A stretch of 35,071 nucleotides of DNA from Rhodospirillales bacterium (GTDB taxonomy: Bacteria; Pseudomonadota; Alphaproteobacteria; Rhodospirillales; UBA2165): assembly GCA_022822205.1 (NCBI GenBank), contig JAJECC010000041.1, forward strand, positions 1-35,071, written 5' to 3'. The notes below the pieces were generated by a model, which worked only from the letters and a program-made list of their open reading frames with translations, made no database searches and was not told the DNA's origin. The position numbers and the translations under genes were made by a program. This document shows, in pieces, positions 1-9,200 of the stretch; the first letter of the stretch is position 1, and the number at the start of each line of letters is the position of its first letter.

Positions 1-271
1 GGGCTACAGGCGGGGCGGCTACGTCCCCTTGGAGATTCTGCTCGTCGGCAAGCCGGATTACCTGCTTGATGACACGGTCAGAAACCCCATGCGGCCTCGG
101 ATCGGCGCCCAGATCATTCGCCATCCGGCGCTCGACCGGTCTTTGGGCAAATCGGGGCGGATCGAGTTTCCCGTCGCCTACTGGCTCTGCGGCGGTGAGG
201 CAACACCCGTTGCCGTCGACGCACTCGCCGGGATCACGCGCGGCCCCGCAACGCTTGGCGTGAACCAATGA
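1..271 (+). CDS. Periplasmic corrinoid/metal-chelate-binding protein, BtuF-like (C-terminal end only)
   Basis: Partial gene: the reading frame is open from base 2 and ends at TGA 269-271, leaving about 89 C-terminal residues. The fragment starts GYRRGGYVPLEILLVGKPDYLL, and the PLE-LL---PDYLL pattern resembles the closing lobe of class III periplasmic binding proteins (BtuF/FhuD/FepB family). The stop overlaps the start of the permease gene in ATGA, so the two are translationally coupled. This is the order expected for the binding protein of a BtuFCD-type importer. The signal peptide and most of the ligand cleft lie outside the window. The substrate is inferred to be B12 or a corrinoid only because cobalamin genes follow; an iron-siderophore cannot be excluded. 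Confidence 0.75.
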   Translation, partial: GYRRGGYVPLEILLVGKPDYLLDDTVRNPMRPRIGAQIIRHPALDRSLGKSGRIEFPVAYWLCGGEATPVAVDALAGITRGPATLGVNQ

Positions 272-1287
272 GTTCGGGTTCCCGGAACCGAATGAGCGGC
301 CCGCCCCTGTTGGCGGATCTACCCCTGTTGGCGGGCCTGGCCGTGCTGGTGGCGGTGCTTGCGGGTGCCTCGTTGATGATCGGGGAAGTGGCGGTTCCCA
401 TGAGCGGCCTTTTCGCCGACGGCAACTCCACAGCCGCCATCATCATGCAGGAAATTCGCCTGCCCCGGGTTCTCCTGGCGCTCGCCATCGGCGGCACGCT
501 CGGACTTGCCGGCGCGGCGCTTCAGGGGCTGCTGCGCAATCCGCTGGCCGAGCCGGGAATAATCGGCGCCTCTTCCTCCGCGGCCCTCGGCGCGGTGATC
601 GTCCTCTACTTTGGCCTGTTCAATTTATTTCCACTGGCCTTGCCGCTCGCCGCCATTGCCGGCGCCGTGATTGCGATCGCCCTCTTGTTCGCATTGGCGG
701 GGCGGGATCCCAGCGTCCTGACGCTCATACTGGCGGGGATTGCGCTGAGCTCCCTTGCCGGGGCGTTGATTTCGCTGGCGATCAACCTATCACCCGACGC
801 CCTGTCGGCCTCCGAGATCGTCTTTTGGCTGCTGGGCTCGCTCAAAGACCGGAGCATGGATCAATTCTTCCTGTCGCTGCCGTTCATGGCGGCGGGCGCC
901 CTGTTGCTGCTCACGACCGGCCGCGCCCTGGATGCTCTGACTCTCGGTGAGGACATGGCGAGCACCCTCGGCTTCGATTTGAAGCGCGTACGGGTTCAAC
1001 TGATCGCCGGCACCGCCCTGGCCGTGGGGCCCGGAGTCGCCGTCGCGGGGGTGGTTGGTTTCGTCGGCTTGGTCGTTCCTCACCTGCTTCGCCCTTTCGT
1101 CGGCCACGAGCCGCGCCGCCTTCTGCTCGCCAGTACGTTCGGGGGGGCGGCGCTCCTGCTTGCGGCCGACATCGGCGTCCGGCTGATCCCCACCAATGTC
1201 GAGATGAAGCTCGGCGTGCTGACCGCCCTCGTCGGCGCGCCGTTTTTCCTGTTCCTGATCTTCAAGGTCCGGAGGTCGATGGCATGA
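268..1287 (+). CDS. FecCD/BtuC-family ABC transporter permease
   Basis: 339 residues, the usual length for this family, and strongly hydrophobic throughout (about 9-10 membrane helices). Near residues 65-100 it has the family signature EIRLPRVLLALAIGG followed by GAALQGLLRNPLAEPGIIG, found in BtuC, FecD and FhuB permeases. The C-terminal VGFVGLVVPHLLRPFVGHEPR segment is the cytoplasmic coupling region that contacts the ATPase. It starts at ATG 268 inside the stop of the binding-protein gene, and its own end overlaps the ATPase start by ATGA. It would form the transmembrane channel of an inner-membrane importer, most likely for cobalamin given its neighbours. The family is certain; the substrate is inferred. 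Confidence 0.9.
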   Translation: MSSGSRNRMSGPPLLADLPLLAGLAVLVAVLAGASLMIGEVAVPMSGLFADGNSTAAIIMQEIRLPRVLLALAIGGTLGLAGAALQGLLRNPLAEPGIIGASSSAALGAVIVLYFGLFNLFPLALPLAAIAGAVIAIALLFALAGRDPSVLTLILAGIALSSLAGALISLAINLSPDALSASEIVFWLLGSLKDRSMDQFFLSLPFMAAGALLLLTTGRALDALTLGEDMASTLGFDLKRVRVQLIAGTALAVGPGVAVAGVVGFVGLVVPHLLRPFVGHEPRRLLLASTFGGAALLLAADIGVRLIPTNVEMKLGVLTALVGAPFFLFLIFKVRRSMA

Positions 1288-2105
1288 GTGTGCTCGATGC
1301 GAATGGACTGACCGTCATTCGGAGCGGGACAAGCATTCTGCGGGAGGCCGGTTTGTCTCTGGCGGATGGAGAGATCGTCGGTCTGATCGGACCCAACGGC
1401 GCCGGAAAGACCACCTTGCTTCGCTGCCTGGTCAATCTGATAAATCCCGACCGCGGAGGCGTTCGCGTGAACGGGCGCCCCGTGGCGACCCTGTCGCGCC
1501 CGGAGATCGCCCGCGAGGTCGCGTATCTGGCGCAGAATGCGGGCGTGCACTGGCCGATGAGCGTCGAGCGGATCGTCGGCCTCGGACGGCTGCCCTATTC
1601 GAGCACGTTCCGCGGTCTCGGACGGCGCGATTGGACGGTCATCGAGCGGGTGCTCGAAGAGACGGATATCGTCCATCTCCGGGACCGCCAGGCGCCCACC
1701 TTGTCCGGCGGTGAGAGAATTCGGATGCTGCTGGCCTCCGCGTTGGCCGTCGAGGCGCCGATCCTGTTGGCCGACGAGCCGATTTCGGGTCTCGACCCGG
1801 GACATCAGCTGCAAATCATGCAGCTGCTGAGGGACCTCGCCCGTCGGGGCCGCAGCGTGGTCGTCGTCCTCCATGACCTGACGCTGGCCCTCCGGTACTG
1901 CGACCGGATCGTACTGATGGCCGACGGCCGGGTCGTCGCCGACGACCAGGCCGCGGGCGTTCTGACCGAAGAACGGTTGGCCCGGGTTTACGGGATCGAA
2001 GCGCAGATTCACGGTGACGGCGGCAACCGGATCGTCGTCCCCATCGGGCCGGCCCAGCCTCCGGCACGGCCTTTCGAGACGCCGACCGGCAAGAGGTCGG
2101 CCTAG
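1284..2105 (+). CDS. ABC transporter ATP-binding protein, BtuD/FecE-like
   Basis: 273 residues with all ABC ATPase motifs: Walker A GPNGAGKTT at 36-44, Q-loop around Q84, signature LSGGE at 140-144, Walker B ending in D164-E165, and a switch histidine in VVVLHDLTLALRYCDRI. The sequence resembles FecE/BtuD/HmuV-type ATPases that pair with FecCD permeases. ATG 1284 overlaps the permease stop by 4 bp. It would power the importer encoded by the two preceding genes. About 20 C-terminal residues are Pro/Ala-rich and look non-conserved. Only 15 bp separate it from the cobalamin gene that follows, so the uptake and biosynthesis genes are probably co-transcribed. Confidence 0.9.
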   Translation: MSVLDANGLTVIRSGTSILREAGLSLADGEIVGLIGPNGAGKTTLLRCLVNLINPDRGGVRVNGRPVATLSRPEIAREVAYLAQNAGVHWPMSVERIVGLGRLPYSSTFRGLGRRDWTVIERVLEETDIVHLRDRQAPTLSGGERIRMLLASALAVEAPILLADEPISGLDPGHQLQIMQLLRDLARRGRSVVVVLHDLTLALRYCDRIVLMADGRVVADDQAAGVLTEERLARVYGIEAQIHGDGGNRIVVPIGPAQPPARPFETPTGKRSA

Positions 2106-2120
2106 GCGGCCGGTATCCCC

Positions 2121-3131
2121 GTGGCCGATGCTCCCCTTCATCACGGCGGCCGGCTGGATCAGGCATCCGCCGCATTCGGCGAGCCTCCCGAGGGATGGCT
2201 GGACCTGTCCACGGGGATCAATCCCTTCGCTTATGACGCCCTGACCATTCAAACCGACCTGATCCGACGATTGCCCCATGACGGCGACCTGGGCGGGCTT
2301 CTGCTGGCTGCGAGATCCGCCTACGGTCTGGACCCCGCCACAACGGTGGCCGCCGCGCCCGGCACGCAGGCAATCATCCAAATTCTCCCTCATCTTCGAG
2401 AGCCGTCCACGGTTGCCGTGCTGGGCCCGACATACGAAGAGCATGCGGCCTGCTGGCGGCATGCCGGACATTCGGTATCGGAGGCGGACTCGCTTCCGGA
2501 CGCCCTGGCCGCCGACGTCGTCGTTGCCGTCAATCCCAACAACCCGGACGGGAGGCTGATTCCGGCATCGGCGCTGGCTGAAGCGGCGGGTGAGCTGTTT
2601 CAGCGCGGCGGGTTGCTGATCGCCGACGAAGCCTTCGCCGACGTTGCGCCGGATTTCTCGACCGCACCGCTTCTTCCTCTTCCGGGCCTCGTAATCCTCC
2701 GGTCCCTCGGAAAGTTTTTCGGGCTGGCCGGCTTGCGTCTCGGATTCGCGGCCGGCGAACCGGAAATCGTTTCCGCGATACGCGAGAGGCTGGGCCCCTG
2801 GGCCGTGAGCGGGCCGGCCATAGCCATCGGCCACCGCGCCCTCTCGGACCGCCGGTGGCAGGAAGATATGCGGCAAACCCTCGGCGTCGCCCGGCGGCAG
2901 CTGGACCTCCTCCTCGCGGGCAACAACCTGACCGTCATCGGCGGCACCGATCTGTTCAGGCTGGTCGAGGCCGACAACGCCGGGCGGATATACGAACACC
3001 TCGCGCGGAACGGGATTTTGACCCGATACTTCCCGTCCCATTCCCGATGGCTGCGGATCGGCCTGCCCGGCAGCGACGGGAACCAGGCCCGGCTGGCCGA
3101 AGCTCTGAACGGCCTCTGCGCCGAGACCTGA
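2121..3131 (+). CDS. cobC: L-threonine-O-3-phosphate decarboxylase (aminotransferase class I/II fold)
   Basis: 336 residues starting at GTG 2121. This PLP enzyme of fold type I makes (R)-1-amino-2-propanol phosphate for the cobalamin side chain; it is CobC in Pseudomonas naming and CobD in Salmonella. The N-terminal HHGGRLDQA and GWLDLSTGINPF segments are typical of this family and separate it from histidinol-phosphate aminotransferase. The NPNNPDG motif and the lysine in RSLGKFFGLAGLRLGF (K198) mark the PLP site. It ends directly against the ATG of cbiB/cobD, whose product uses the aminopropanol phosphate. No strong ribosome binding site is visible before the GTG, so coupling to the preceding ATPase gene is likely. 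Confidence 0.92.
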   Translation: MADAPLHHGGRLDQASAAFGEPPEGWLDLSTGINPFAYDALTIQTDLIRRLPHDGDLGGLLLAARSAYGLDPATTVAAAPGTQAIIQILPHLREPSTVAVLGPTYEEHAACWRHAGHSVSEADSLPDALAADVVVAVNPNNPDGRLIPASALAEAAGELFQRGGLLIADEAFADVAPDFSTAPLLPLPGLVILRSLGKFFGLAGLRLGFAAGEPEIVSAIRERLGPWAVSGPAIAIGHRALSDRRWQEDMRQTLGVARRQLDLLLAGNNLTVIGGTDLFRLVEADNAGRIYEHLARNGILTRYFPSHSRWLRIGLPGSDGNQARLAEALNGLCAET

Positions 3132-4112
3132 ATGTCCGTCTGGGCCGACACGCCGCTCCTGGTCGTTCCGCTTGCGATGCTGGCGGACGCCGCGATAGGC
3201 GATCCACGCTGGTTTTACCGATACGTGCCGCACCCGGTGGCGGTTGCGGGCAAGGTGATCTCGGGTCTCGACAATATGCTCAACCGACCCTCGATCCCGG
3301 CCATTGCCGGACGCCTGGCGGGCCTCCTGGCCGTATGTGCGGTGGGCGCCCTGGCATGGCTGATCGGCGCCCTGATTGTCGTCTGGGCGGCTCCCCTGCC
3401 TTATGGGTGGGCATTGATCGCGCTTCTGATGTCCCTGTTCATTGCCCAGAACAGCCTCTACCGGCATGTCGCCGATGTGGCAAACGCCCTGCGCGACGAA
3501 GGGCCGGACAGCGGACGATCGGCGGTGGCCAGGATCGTCGGCCGGGATCCCGACAACCTGGACGAAGCGGGGGTGAGCCGCGCGGCCATCGAATCGACAG
3601 CCGAAAACTTCTGCGATGGCGTGGTTGCGCCGGTCATGTTCGCGGTTCTCTTCGGTCTGCCGGGGATGATGCTCTACAAAGCCGTCAATACCGCCGACAG
3701 CATGATCGGCCACCTGAATGACGAGTACCGGGATTTCGGCTGGGCGGCGGCACGGCTGGACGATGTGCTCAATTACATCCCCGCGCGATTTGCCGGTCTT
3801 TTGATTGCGGCCGCCGCCGGCCTTGGAACCGGCGCGCCGAAGTCGGCGCTCGTCACGATGTTCCGGGACGGGCGGAAACACAGATCGGTCAATGCCGGCT
3901 ATCCCGAGGCTGCCATGGCGGGAGCGCTGCAGGTTGCGCTCGGCGGTCCCAGGACGTACGGCGGCGACGGCCTCGACGAGCCCTGGCTCGACGGCGGTCC
4001 GGTGGATTGCGGCGAGCGGACCATCCGGCGGGGACTGAGGATCTATATCGTTGCCTGCGCCCTGTTGGCCGGTGTGACGGGCGCGGCAGCCGTTCTGGAG
4101 TTCGGCGGCTAA
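3132..4112 (+). CDS. cobD: Adenosylcobinamide-phosphate synthase (CbiB/CobD)
   Basis: 326 residues, the normal length for this integral membrane enzyme, which attaches aminopropanol (phosphate) to adenosylcobyric acid. Visible signatures are the N-terminal GDPRWFYRYVPHPV block and the highly conserved central stretch SRAAIESTAENFCDGVVAPV, continuing with NTADSMIGH. Several hydrophobic helices occur between residues 55 and 110. The ATG follows the cobC stop with no gap, as expected for enzymes of consecutive steps. The stop codon overlaps tail-to-tail with that of cobQ on the other strand (4109-4112), so no terminator fits between the two convergent operons. It is called CbiB in Salmonella; it should not be confused with the Salmonella decarboxylase CobD. 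Confidence 0.95.
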   Translation: MSVWADTPLLVVPLAMLADAAIGDPRWFYRYVPHPVAVAGKVISGLDNMLNRPSIPAIAGRLAGLLAVCAVGALAWLIGALIVVWAAPLPYGWALIALLMSLFIAQNSLYRHVADVANALRDEGPDSGRSAVARIVGRDPDNLDEAGVSRAAIESTAENFCDGVVAPVMFAVLFGLPGMMLYKAVNTADSMIGHLNDEYRDFGWAAARLDDVLNYIPARFAGLLIAAAAGLGTGAPKSALVTMFRDGRKHRSVNAGYPEAAMAGALQVALGGPRTYGGDGLDEPWLDGGPVDCGERTIRRGLRIYIVACALLAGVTGAAAVLEFGG

Positions 4113-5569
4113 CCCGCGGCGTCCATGAGGCCGTCCACATCCAGATTCGCTTCCAGCGCTTCGGCGATATCGTCCAAGGCGGCCTCGACGGACGCTTCAT
4201 ACCGCAGGCCGGATGCCGATCGTTCTTCAAGCCGCTTCAAGAACGAATGCCGGAATTCATCGGCGGCAAATAATCCGTGAACGTAGCACCCGGCGATCCG
4301 GCCATCTTCCGAAACCGCTCCGTCGGCCCGGCCCCCGAGGGTCAGGTACGGGGTCGCCATCGCCGGACCCGACGTCTCCCCGACATGCATCTCATAACCG
4401 GCAACGGGCGTGCCCCGGGCGTCGGCGCCCGACACCTCGGTAAGCGTTTTTCCGGCCGTCAACCGTGTCTCCACATCAAGATAGCCGAGCCCATCCGTCG
4501 AACCGGCCGGGCCTTCCATGCCGTCCGGATCGGCAATCCGGCGGCCAAGCATCTGATAGCCGCCGCAAATGCCCATGACCTGCCCGCCCCGCCGGACATG
4601 GGCGGCGAGATCGATATCCCAGCCCTGCTCCCTCAAGTGAGCGAGATCGGCAATGGTTGCCTTGGAGCCGGGGAGAATAACCAGATGCGCGTCGCCCGGC
4701 AGCGCCTCACCCGGCGGCACCATGACGAGGTCCACATCCGGCTCGGCGATCAACGGGTCGAAATCGTCGAAGTTGGAAATATGGGCCAAGCGCGGAACGG
4801 CAATCCGGATAGTCCCGCCGACAGGGCCGCCCTCCCTGTTCTCGAGCGACATGGCATCTTCCTGGGGAAGATGCCTCGCCGCCGTCAAATAGGGCAGTAC
4901 GCCGAAGGAACGGTACCCGGTCCGCCCGGAAATCATGGTGAGGCCGCCGTCGAACAATGATGGATCGCCGCGAAACCGGTTGATGATGAAGCCGGCGATC
5001 AGCGCATCTTCCGCGGGATCGAGAAGCGCCTTCGTGCCGACAATGTTCGCGATCACCCCGCCCCGGTCGATATCGCCGATCAGGACGACATTCACGCCCG
5101 CGGCCAGGGCAAACCCCATATTGGCAATGTCGTTTCGGCGGAGATTAATCTCGGCGGCGCTGCCCGCGCCTTCCGCCACCACAAAGTCGGCGTCTTCGCC
5201 CAAGCGGTCAAACGCGGCGATGACATCGTCCAGCAAATCCGGCTTGATGTCCTGAAATTCACGAGCCGAGTAGTTCCCCTTGACCTCGCCCCGGACCACG
5301 ACCTGGGATCCCACATCCGACTGGGGCTTCAACAGGACCGGGTTCATGTCGACGTGGGGATCGACGCGGCAGGCCTTCGCCTGCAGGGCCTGCGCCCGGC
5401 CAATCTCACCGCCGTCCGCGGTGACCGCCGCGTTGTTCGACATATTCTGAGGTTTGAATGGCCGGACCGAATGTCCGCGGTTGGTCAACGCCCGGCAGAA
5501 CGCCGCCGTGACCAGCGACTTCCCGACATCGGACGCCGTCCCCTGAAACATCAATGCCTTGGCGGACAC
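4109..5569 (-). CDS. cobQ: Cobyric acid synthase, glutamine-hydrolysing (CobQ)
   Basis: 486 residues, full length. CobQ amidates carboxyls b, d, e and g of adenosylcobyrinic acid a,c-diamide using glutamine and ATP. The N-terminal dethiobiotin-synthase-like domain shows FQGTASDVGKSLV (residues 8-20) and KPQNMSNNA. The C-terminal class I glutamine amidotransferase domain has nucleophile C335 in MGICGGYQMLG, then GYEMHVGETSG and H431 in GCYVHGLF. The start is GTG at 5569, 10 bp after the cobO stop, so it is the last gene of the cobP-cobW-cobN-cobO-cobQ run. Its stop overlaps that of the convergent cobinamide synthase gene by 4 bp. Confidence 0.96.
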   Translation of the reverse strand: MSAKALMFQGTASDVGKSLVTAAFCRALTNRGHSVRPFKPQNMSNNAAVTADGGEIGRAQALQAKACRVDPHVDMNPVLLKPQSDVGSQVVVRGEVKGNYSAREFQDIKPDLLDDVIAAFDRLGEDADFVVAEGAGSAAEINLRRNDIANMGFALAAGVNVVLIGDIDRGGVIANIVGTKALLDPAEDALIAGFIINRFRGDPSLFDGGLTMISGRTGYRSFGVLPYLTAARHLPQEDAMSLENREGGPVGGTIRIAVPRLAHISNFDDFDPLIAEPDVDLVMVPPGEALPGDAHLVILPGSKATIADLAHLREQGWDIDLAAHVRRGGQVMGICGGYQMLGRRIADPDGMEGPAGSTDGLGYLDVETRLTAGKTLTEVSGADARGTPVAGYEMHVGETSGPAMATPYLTLGGRADGAVSEDGRIAGCYVHGLFAADEFRHSFLKRLEERSASGLRYEASVEAALDDIAEALEANLDVDGLMDAAG

Positions 5570-5579
5570 GGAAGCGTCC

Positions 5580-6200
5580 CTAAAATTCGATTCCGGCCTG
5601 CGCCTTAAAGTCGGCCCGGAAATGGTGTTTGATCTCGGTCATCTCGGTGACCAAATCGGCGGCTTCGACAAGCTCCGGCTTGGCATTCCGCCCGGTGCAG
5701 ATCACGTGGATATGGGCCGGCTTGTTTTTGAGGAAGCCGACCACTTCGCTGATGTCGAGATAATCGTTGCGCAGCACGATGTTGATCTCGTCCAGGAGCA
5801 CCAGCTTGTTGTCCGGATCGGCGATCATTTCCTTGGCCCGCTCCCACGCGGCGGTTGCCGCCGCGATATCCCGCGCCCGGTCCTGGGTTTCCCAGGTGAA
5901 TCCCTCCCCCATGGCGGTCATGGTCACGAAATCGGGGAACCGTTCGAGGACGGCACGCTCTCCGGTTTCCCACTTTCCCTTCACGAACTGGACGATGCCG
6001 ACCTTCATGCCATGGCCGATACATCGGGCGACGATACCCATGGCGGCCGTGGTCTTGCCCTTGCCCTTGCCCGTATGGACCACCAACAGGCCGCCTTCCT
6101 TGGTCTTGGTGGCCAGGATTTTGTCCTTGGCTTCCTTGTGCCTGCGCCGCTTTTCATTGGCCCGTGCGTTGATTTCGTCTTCGGTCAACTCTTCGGTCAT
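5580..6200 (-). CDS. cobO: Cob(I)yrinic acid a,c-diamide adenosyltransferase (CobA/CobO family)
   Basis: 206 residues. CobO transfers the adenosyl group of ATP to the reduced corrinoid, just before the CobQ amidations. The glycine-rich P-loop GKGKGKTT is at residues 44-51, and KLVLLDEINIVLRNDYL is the family's Walker B-like segment; IHVICTGRNAKPELVEAADLVTEM is also typical. The N-terminal Arg/Lys-rich helix (NEKRRRHKEAK) is common in this family. The frame is open further upstream to 6263, but ATG 6200 is preferred: it overlaps the cobN stop by ATGA and is preceded by a strong GGAGGAGAG ribosome binding site inside the end of cobN. Confidence 0.95.
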   Translation of the reverse strand: MTEELTEDEINARANEKRRRHKEAKDKILATKTKEGGLLVVHTGKGKGKTTAAMGIVARCIGHGMKVGIVQFVKGKWETGERAVLERFPDFVTMTAMGEGFTWETQDRARDIAAATAAWERAKEMIADPDNKLVLLDEINIVLRNDYLDISEVVGFLKNKPAHIHVICTGRNAKPELVEAADLVTEMTEIKHHFRADFKAQAGIEF

Positions 6201-9200
6201 CCGACCCTCTCCTCCCTGATCCCGGCCAACAGCGCCGCGGCGGCGTTGGACCGGGGATGCCAAAGCCCCCGGTCAATCGCCTCTTCGAACCGCTCGGCGA
6301 TTTCGCTCAAGGCCGATGGATTGTTGTCTTCAATAAACGACCGAACCCGCTCGTCGCGCAAGTAGGCATCGAATAGCTGATCGAAGTGATGATCCTCCAC
6401 CACCCGCGACGTGGCGGCAAAGGCGAACAGATAGTCCACGGTGGCCGCGATCTCGAAGGCCCCCTTGTAGCCGTGCCGCATGATGCCGTCGATCCACTTG
6501 GGGTTGGCGGCCCGCGCACGGACGACCCGCCCGATCTCGTCATGCAGTGTCCGGATGCGGGGGCTCTCGGGCCGGGAGTGATCGTTATGGTAAATCTCCG
6601 GCTGCGTTCCGCTGAAGTGGCGAACCGCCGCCGCCATCCCGCCCTCGAACTGGTAGTAATCGTCGCTGTCCAGGACGTCGTGCTCCCGATTGTCCTGGTT
6701 CTGGACCACGGCCTCGGTACTGGAAAGGCGCGACGCAAATAGTTCGGGCACGGCTTCGCCTGCCGACCCGCCGCCATAGGCATATCCGCCCCAGGCGACA
6801 TAGGCTCGCGCGAGGTCCTCGTCGGTTTCCCACAACCGCTCGTCGATCAATGCCTGAAGACCGGCGCCATAAGCACCCGGCTTGGACCCGAATACCCGAT
6901 GACCGGCGTGCCGGCGGGCCGAACCTTCATCGCGGCCGGCGGCGACCAGGGCTTCGGCGTCCGATCGCACCTGACCGGCAATCGGATTGAGATGATCCGG
7001 TTCATCCAGATCGGCGACTGCCCGCGCGGCCGAGTCGAGCAACTCAAGCTGGGTCGGAAAAGCATCGCGAAAAAACCCGGAGACCCGGAACAGAACGTCC
7101 ACGCGGGGGCGGTCCAGCACGTCCAACGGCATGATATCGAACCCGGTCATGCGCCGGGTTTGCGGGTCCCAAGCGGGCTGAACGCCCATGAGCGCGAGAG
7201 CCTGGGCGATGTCGTCGCCACCCGTCCGCATGTTGGCCGTCCCCCAAGCCGAGATGGCGAGCCGCGCCGGATATTCGCCGTGATCCTGAAAGTACCGGTC
7301 GATCAACAGCGAGGCCGACTTCCATCCCAGTGTCCAGGCGGTGGGAGTCGGTACCGCACGCACGTCGACCGAATAGAAATTCCGCCCCGTGGGAAGAACG
7401 TCGAGCCGGCCCCGGCTCGGCGCGCCGCTGGGCCCCGGCGGCACGAACCGGCCATCGAGCGCCGTCACAATGCCGGTCAGTTCCGCTTCTCCCGCATCCT
7501 CGATAGCGGGCCGGAGCGTTGTCGCAATATGATCGAGAACGGCCCGTGTCCGGTGCCAATCGGGGTCCGCGTCCCGTGATCCCGAAACCAGGCTCAAGGC
7601 CAGATGTTCGAGGCGCTCCACCGTGTCGCCACAGGACCGCCAAACGCCGGCCCCGGTCTCCAGCGGCGATGGCCGAGGCCCATTCCAGACCTTGCCAAGC
7701 TCACAGTCCAAAGGATTGAAATCGGCCATCCCCAGGTCGGCGGACAAGGCTCGGATCAGGGAGGCATCTTCGCCCTCGCCATTCCCGCGCGGCACCCGGG
7801 TCAGGGCAACCAGCAGGTCCGGGACCAGATCGCCGTCGGGCGACCGGCCAAAAACATGCAATCCGCCTCTGATTTGGGTTTCCTTCAATTCGCAGAGATA
7901 GTTGTCGATCTTTCCGAGCGCCTCAACGTCATCGTCATCGGGGATCATTCCCGCATCCCGGTCGAGGCGAAGGTCACGGCTGAGATCGAGAATCTCTTTC
8001 CGCAGGACGGTAAGCCGCCGACGGTCCATACCCGCCGCTTGATAGTACTCATCGACCAGCGCCTCCAGGTCCCGGAGCGGGCCATAGCTCTCGGCGCGGG
8101 TCAGCGGCGGCATCAGGTGATCGACGATCACCGCCTGGGTTCGCCGCTTGGCCTGACTCCCCTCCCCGGGATCGTTGACGATGAACGGATAAACATGGGG
8201 CAGCGGGCCGAAAACCGTTTCGGGATAGCATTCCCCGGACAATGCCAGCGCCTTGCCCGGCAACCACTCCATATTGCCGTGCTTGCCGAAGTGGACCGCC
8301 GCGCGCGCACCAAATACATGGCGAAGCCAGAAATAAAAGGCGAAGTAGCGGTGCGGCGGCACCAAATCCGGATCATGATAGGAAGCCAGCGGATCAACGT
8401 CGTAGCCCCGCGACGGCTGCACCCCGAGCACCACGTTCCCCAACCGATGGACACCAAGAACAAAGCCGCCGTCCTTGAAGAACCGATCGTCCTCGGGCGC
8501 GCCCCAACGTTCCCCGACGGACGCTCGGACGCCCGCCGGAAGCCGGTCCCAATGAGACAAGTAGGTCGGAAGATCGAGACCGATCGCACCATCCGCGTTT
8601 GGGTCCGCGTTGGTGGGGCCGCTCAACAGGAGGTCGATGATCGCGGCCGGGTCATCCGGAACATGGCCACCCAGGTCATACCCATCGGCAGCGGCACGCG
8701 TCAGGAACGCATGTAGGCCCGCCGGCGTATCCAGCCCGACTCCGTTGCCGAGCCGGCCGTCCCGGTTGGGATAGTTGGCGACAATGACGGCTACCCGGCG
8801 ATCCGTCGCCGGTGTCCGCCGGAGAACGGCCCAGTTCTCCACCAGGTCGGCGACGAAATCGATGCGGTCCGCGACGGGTTCGTGCCGGACAACGGCGCCC
8901 TGGACCTGATCCTCCAGCGCTTCGGCGCGCTTGAAGGAGATCGCGCGAGAAAGAACCCGGCCATCCACCTCCGGCAACGCGACATTCATCGACAGATCCC
9001 TGGGCGAAAGCCCCTGTGTGTCAACGCGCCAGGAATCCTCGTCCTGGCCCGCTAAAACCACTTGCAATACGGGCGCGTCGGTCCCCGAGAACGGGGTCCC
9101 GGAGCCGGGATCGCCGGGCGTGGTCACGGCAAAAGCCGTGGTGTTGAGGATGACGTCCGGATCGCAATCCGCCAAAAACAATGCGACCATCTCGGCACAG

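Noticed and set aside
1080..3881. A 933-codon open frame on the minus strand across the permease, ATPase, cobC and cobinamide synthase genes
   Set aside because: It is antisense to four clear genes, rich in Arg/Gln/Gly with no recognisable domain, and fits the third-position GC bias that keeps antisense frames open in GC-rich DNA.
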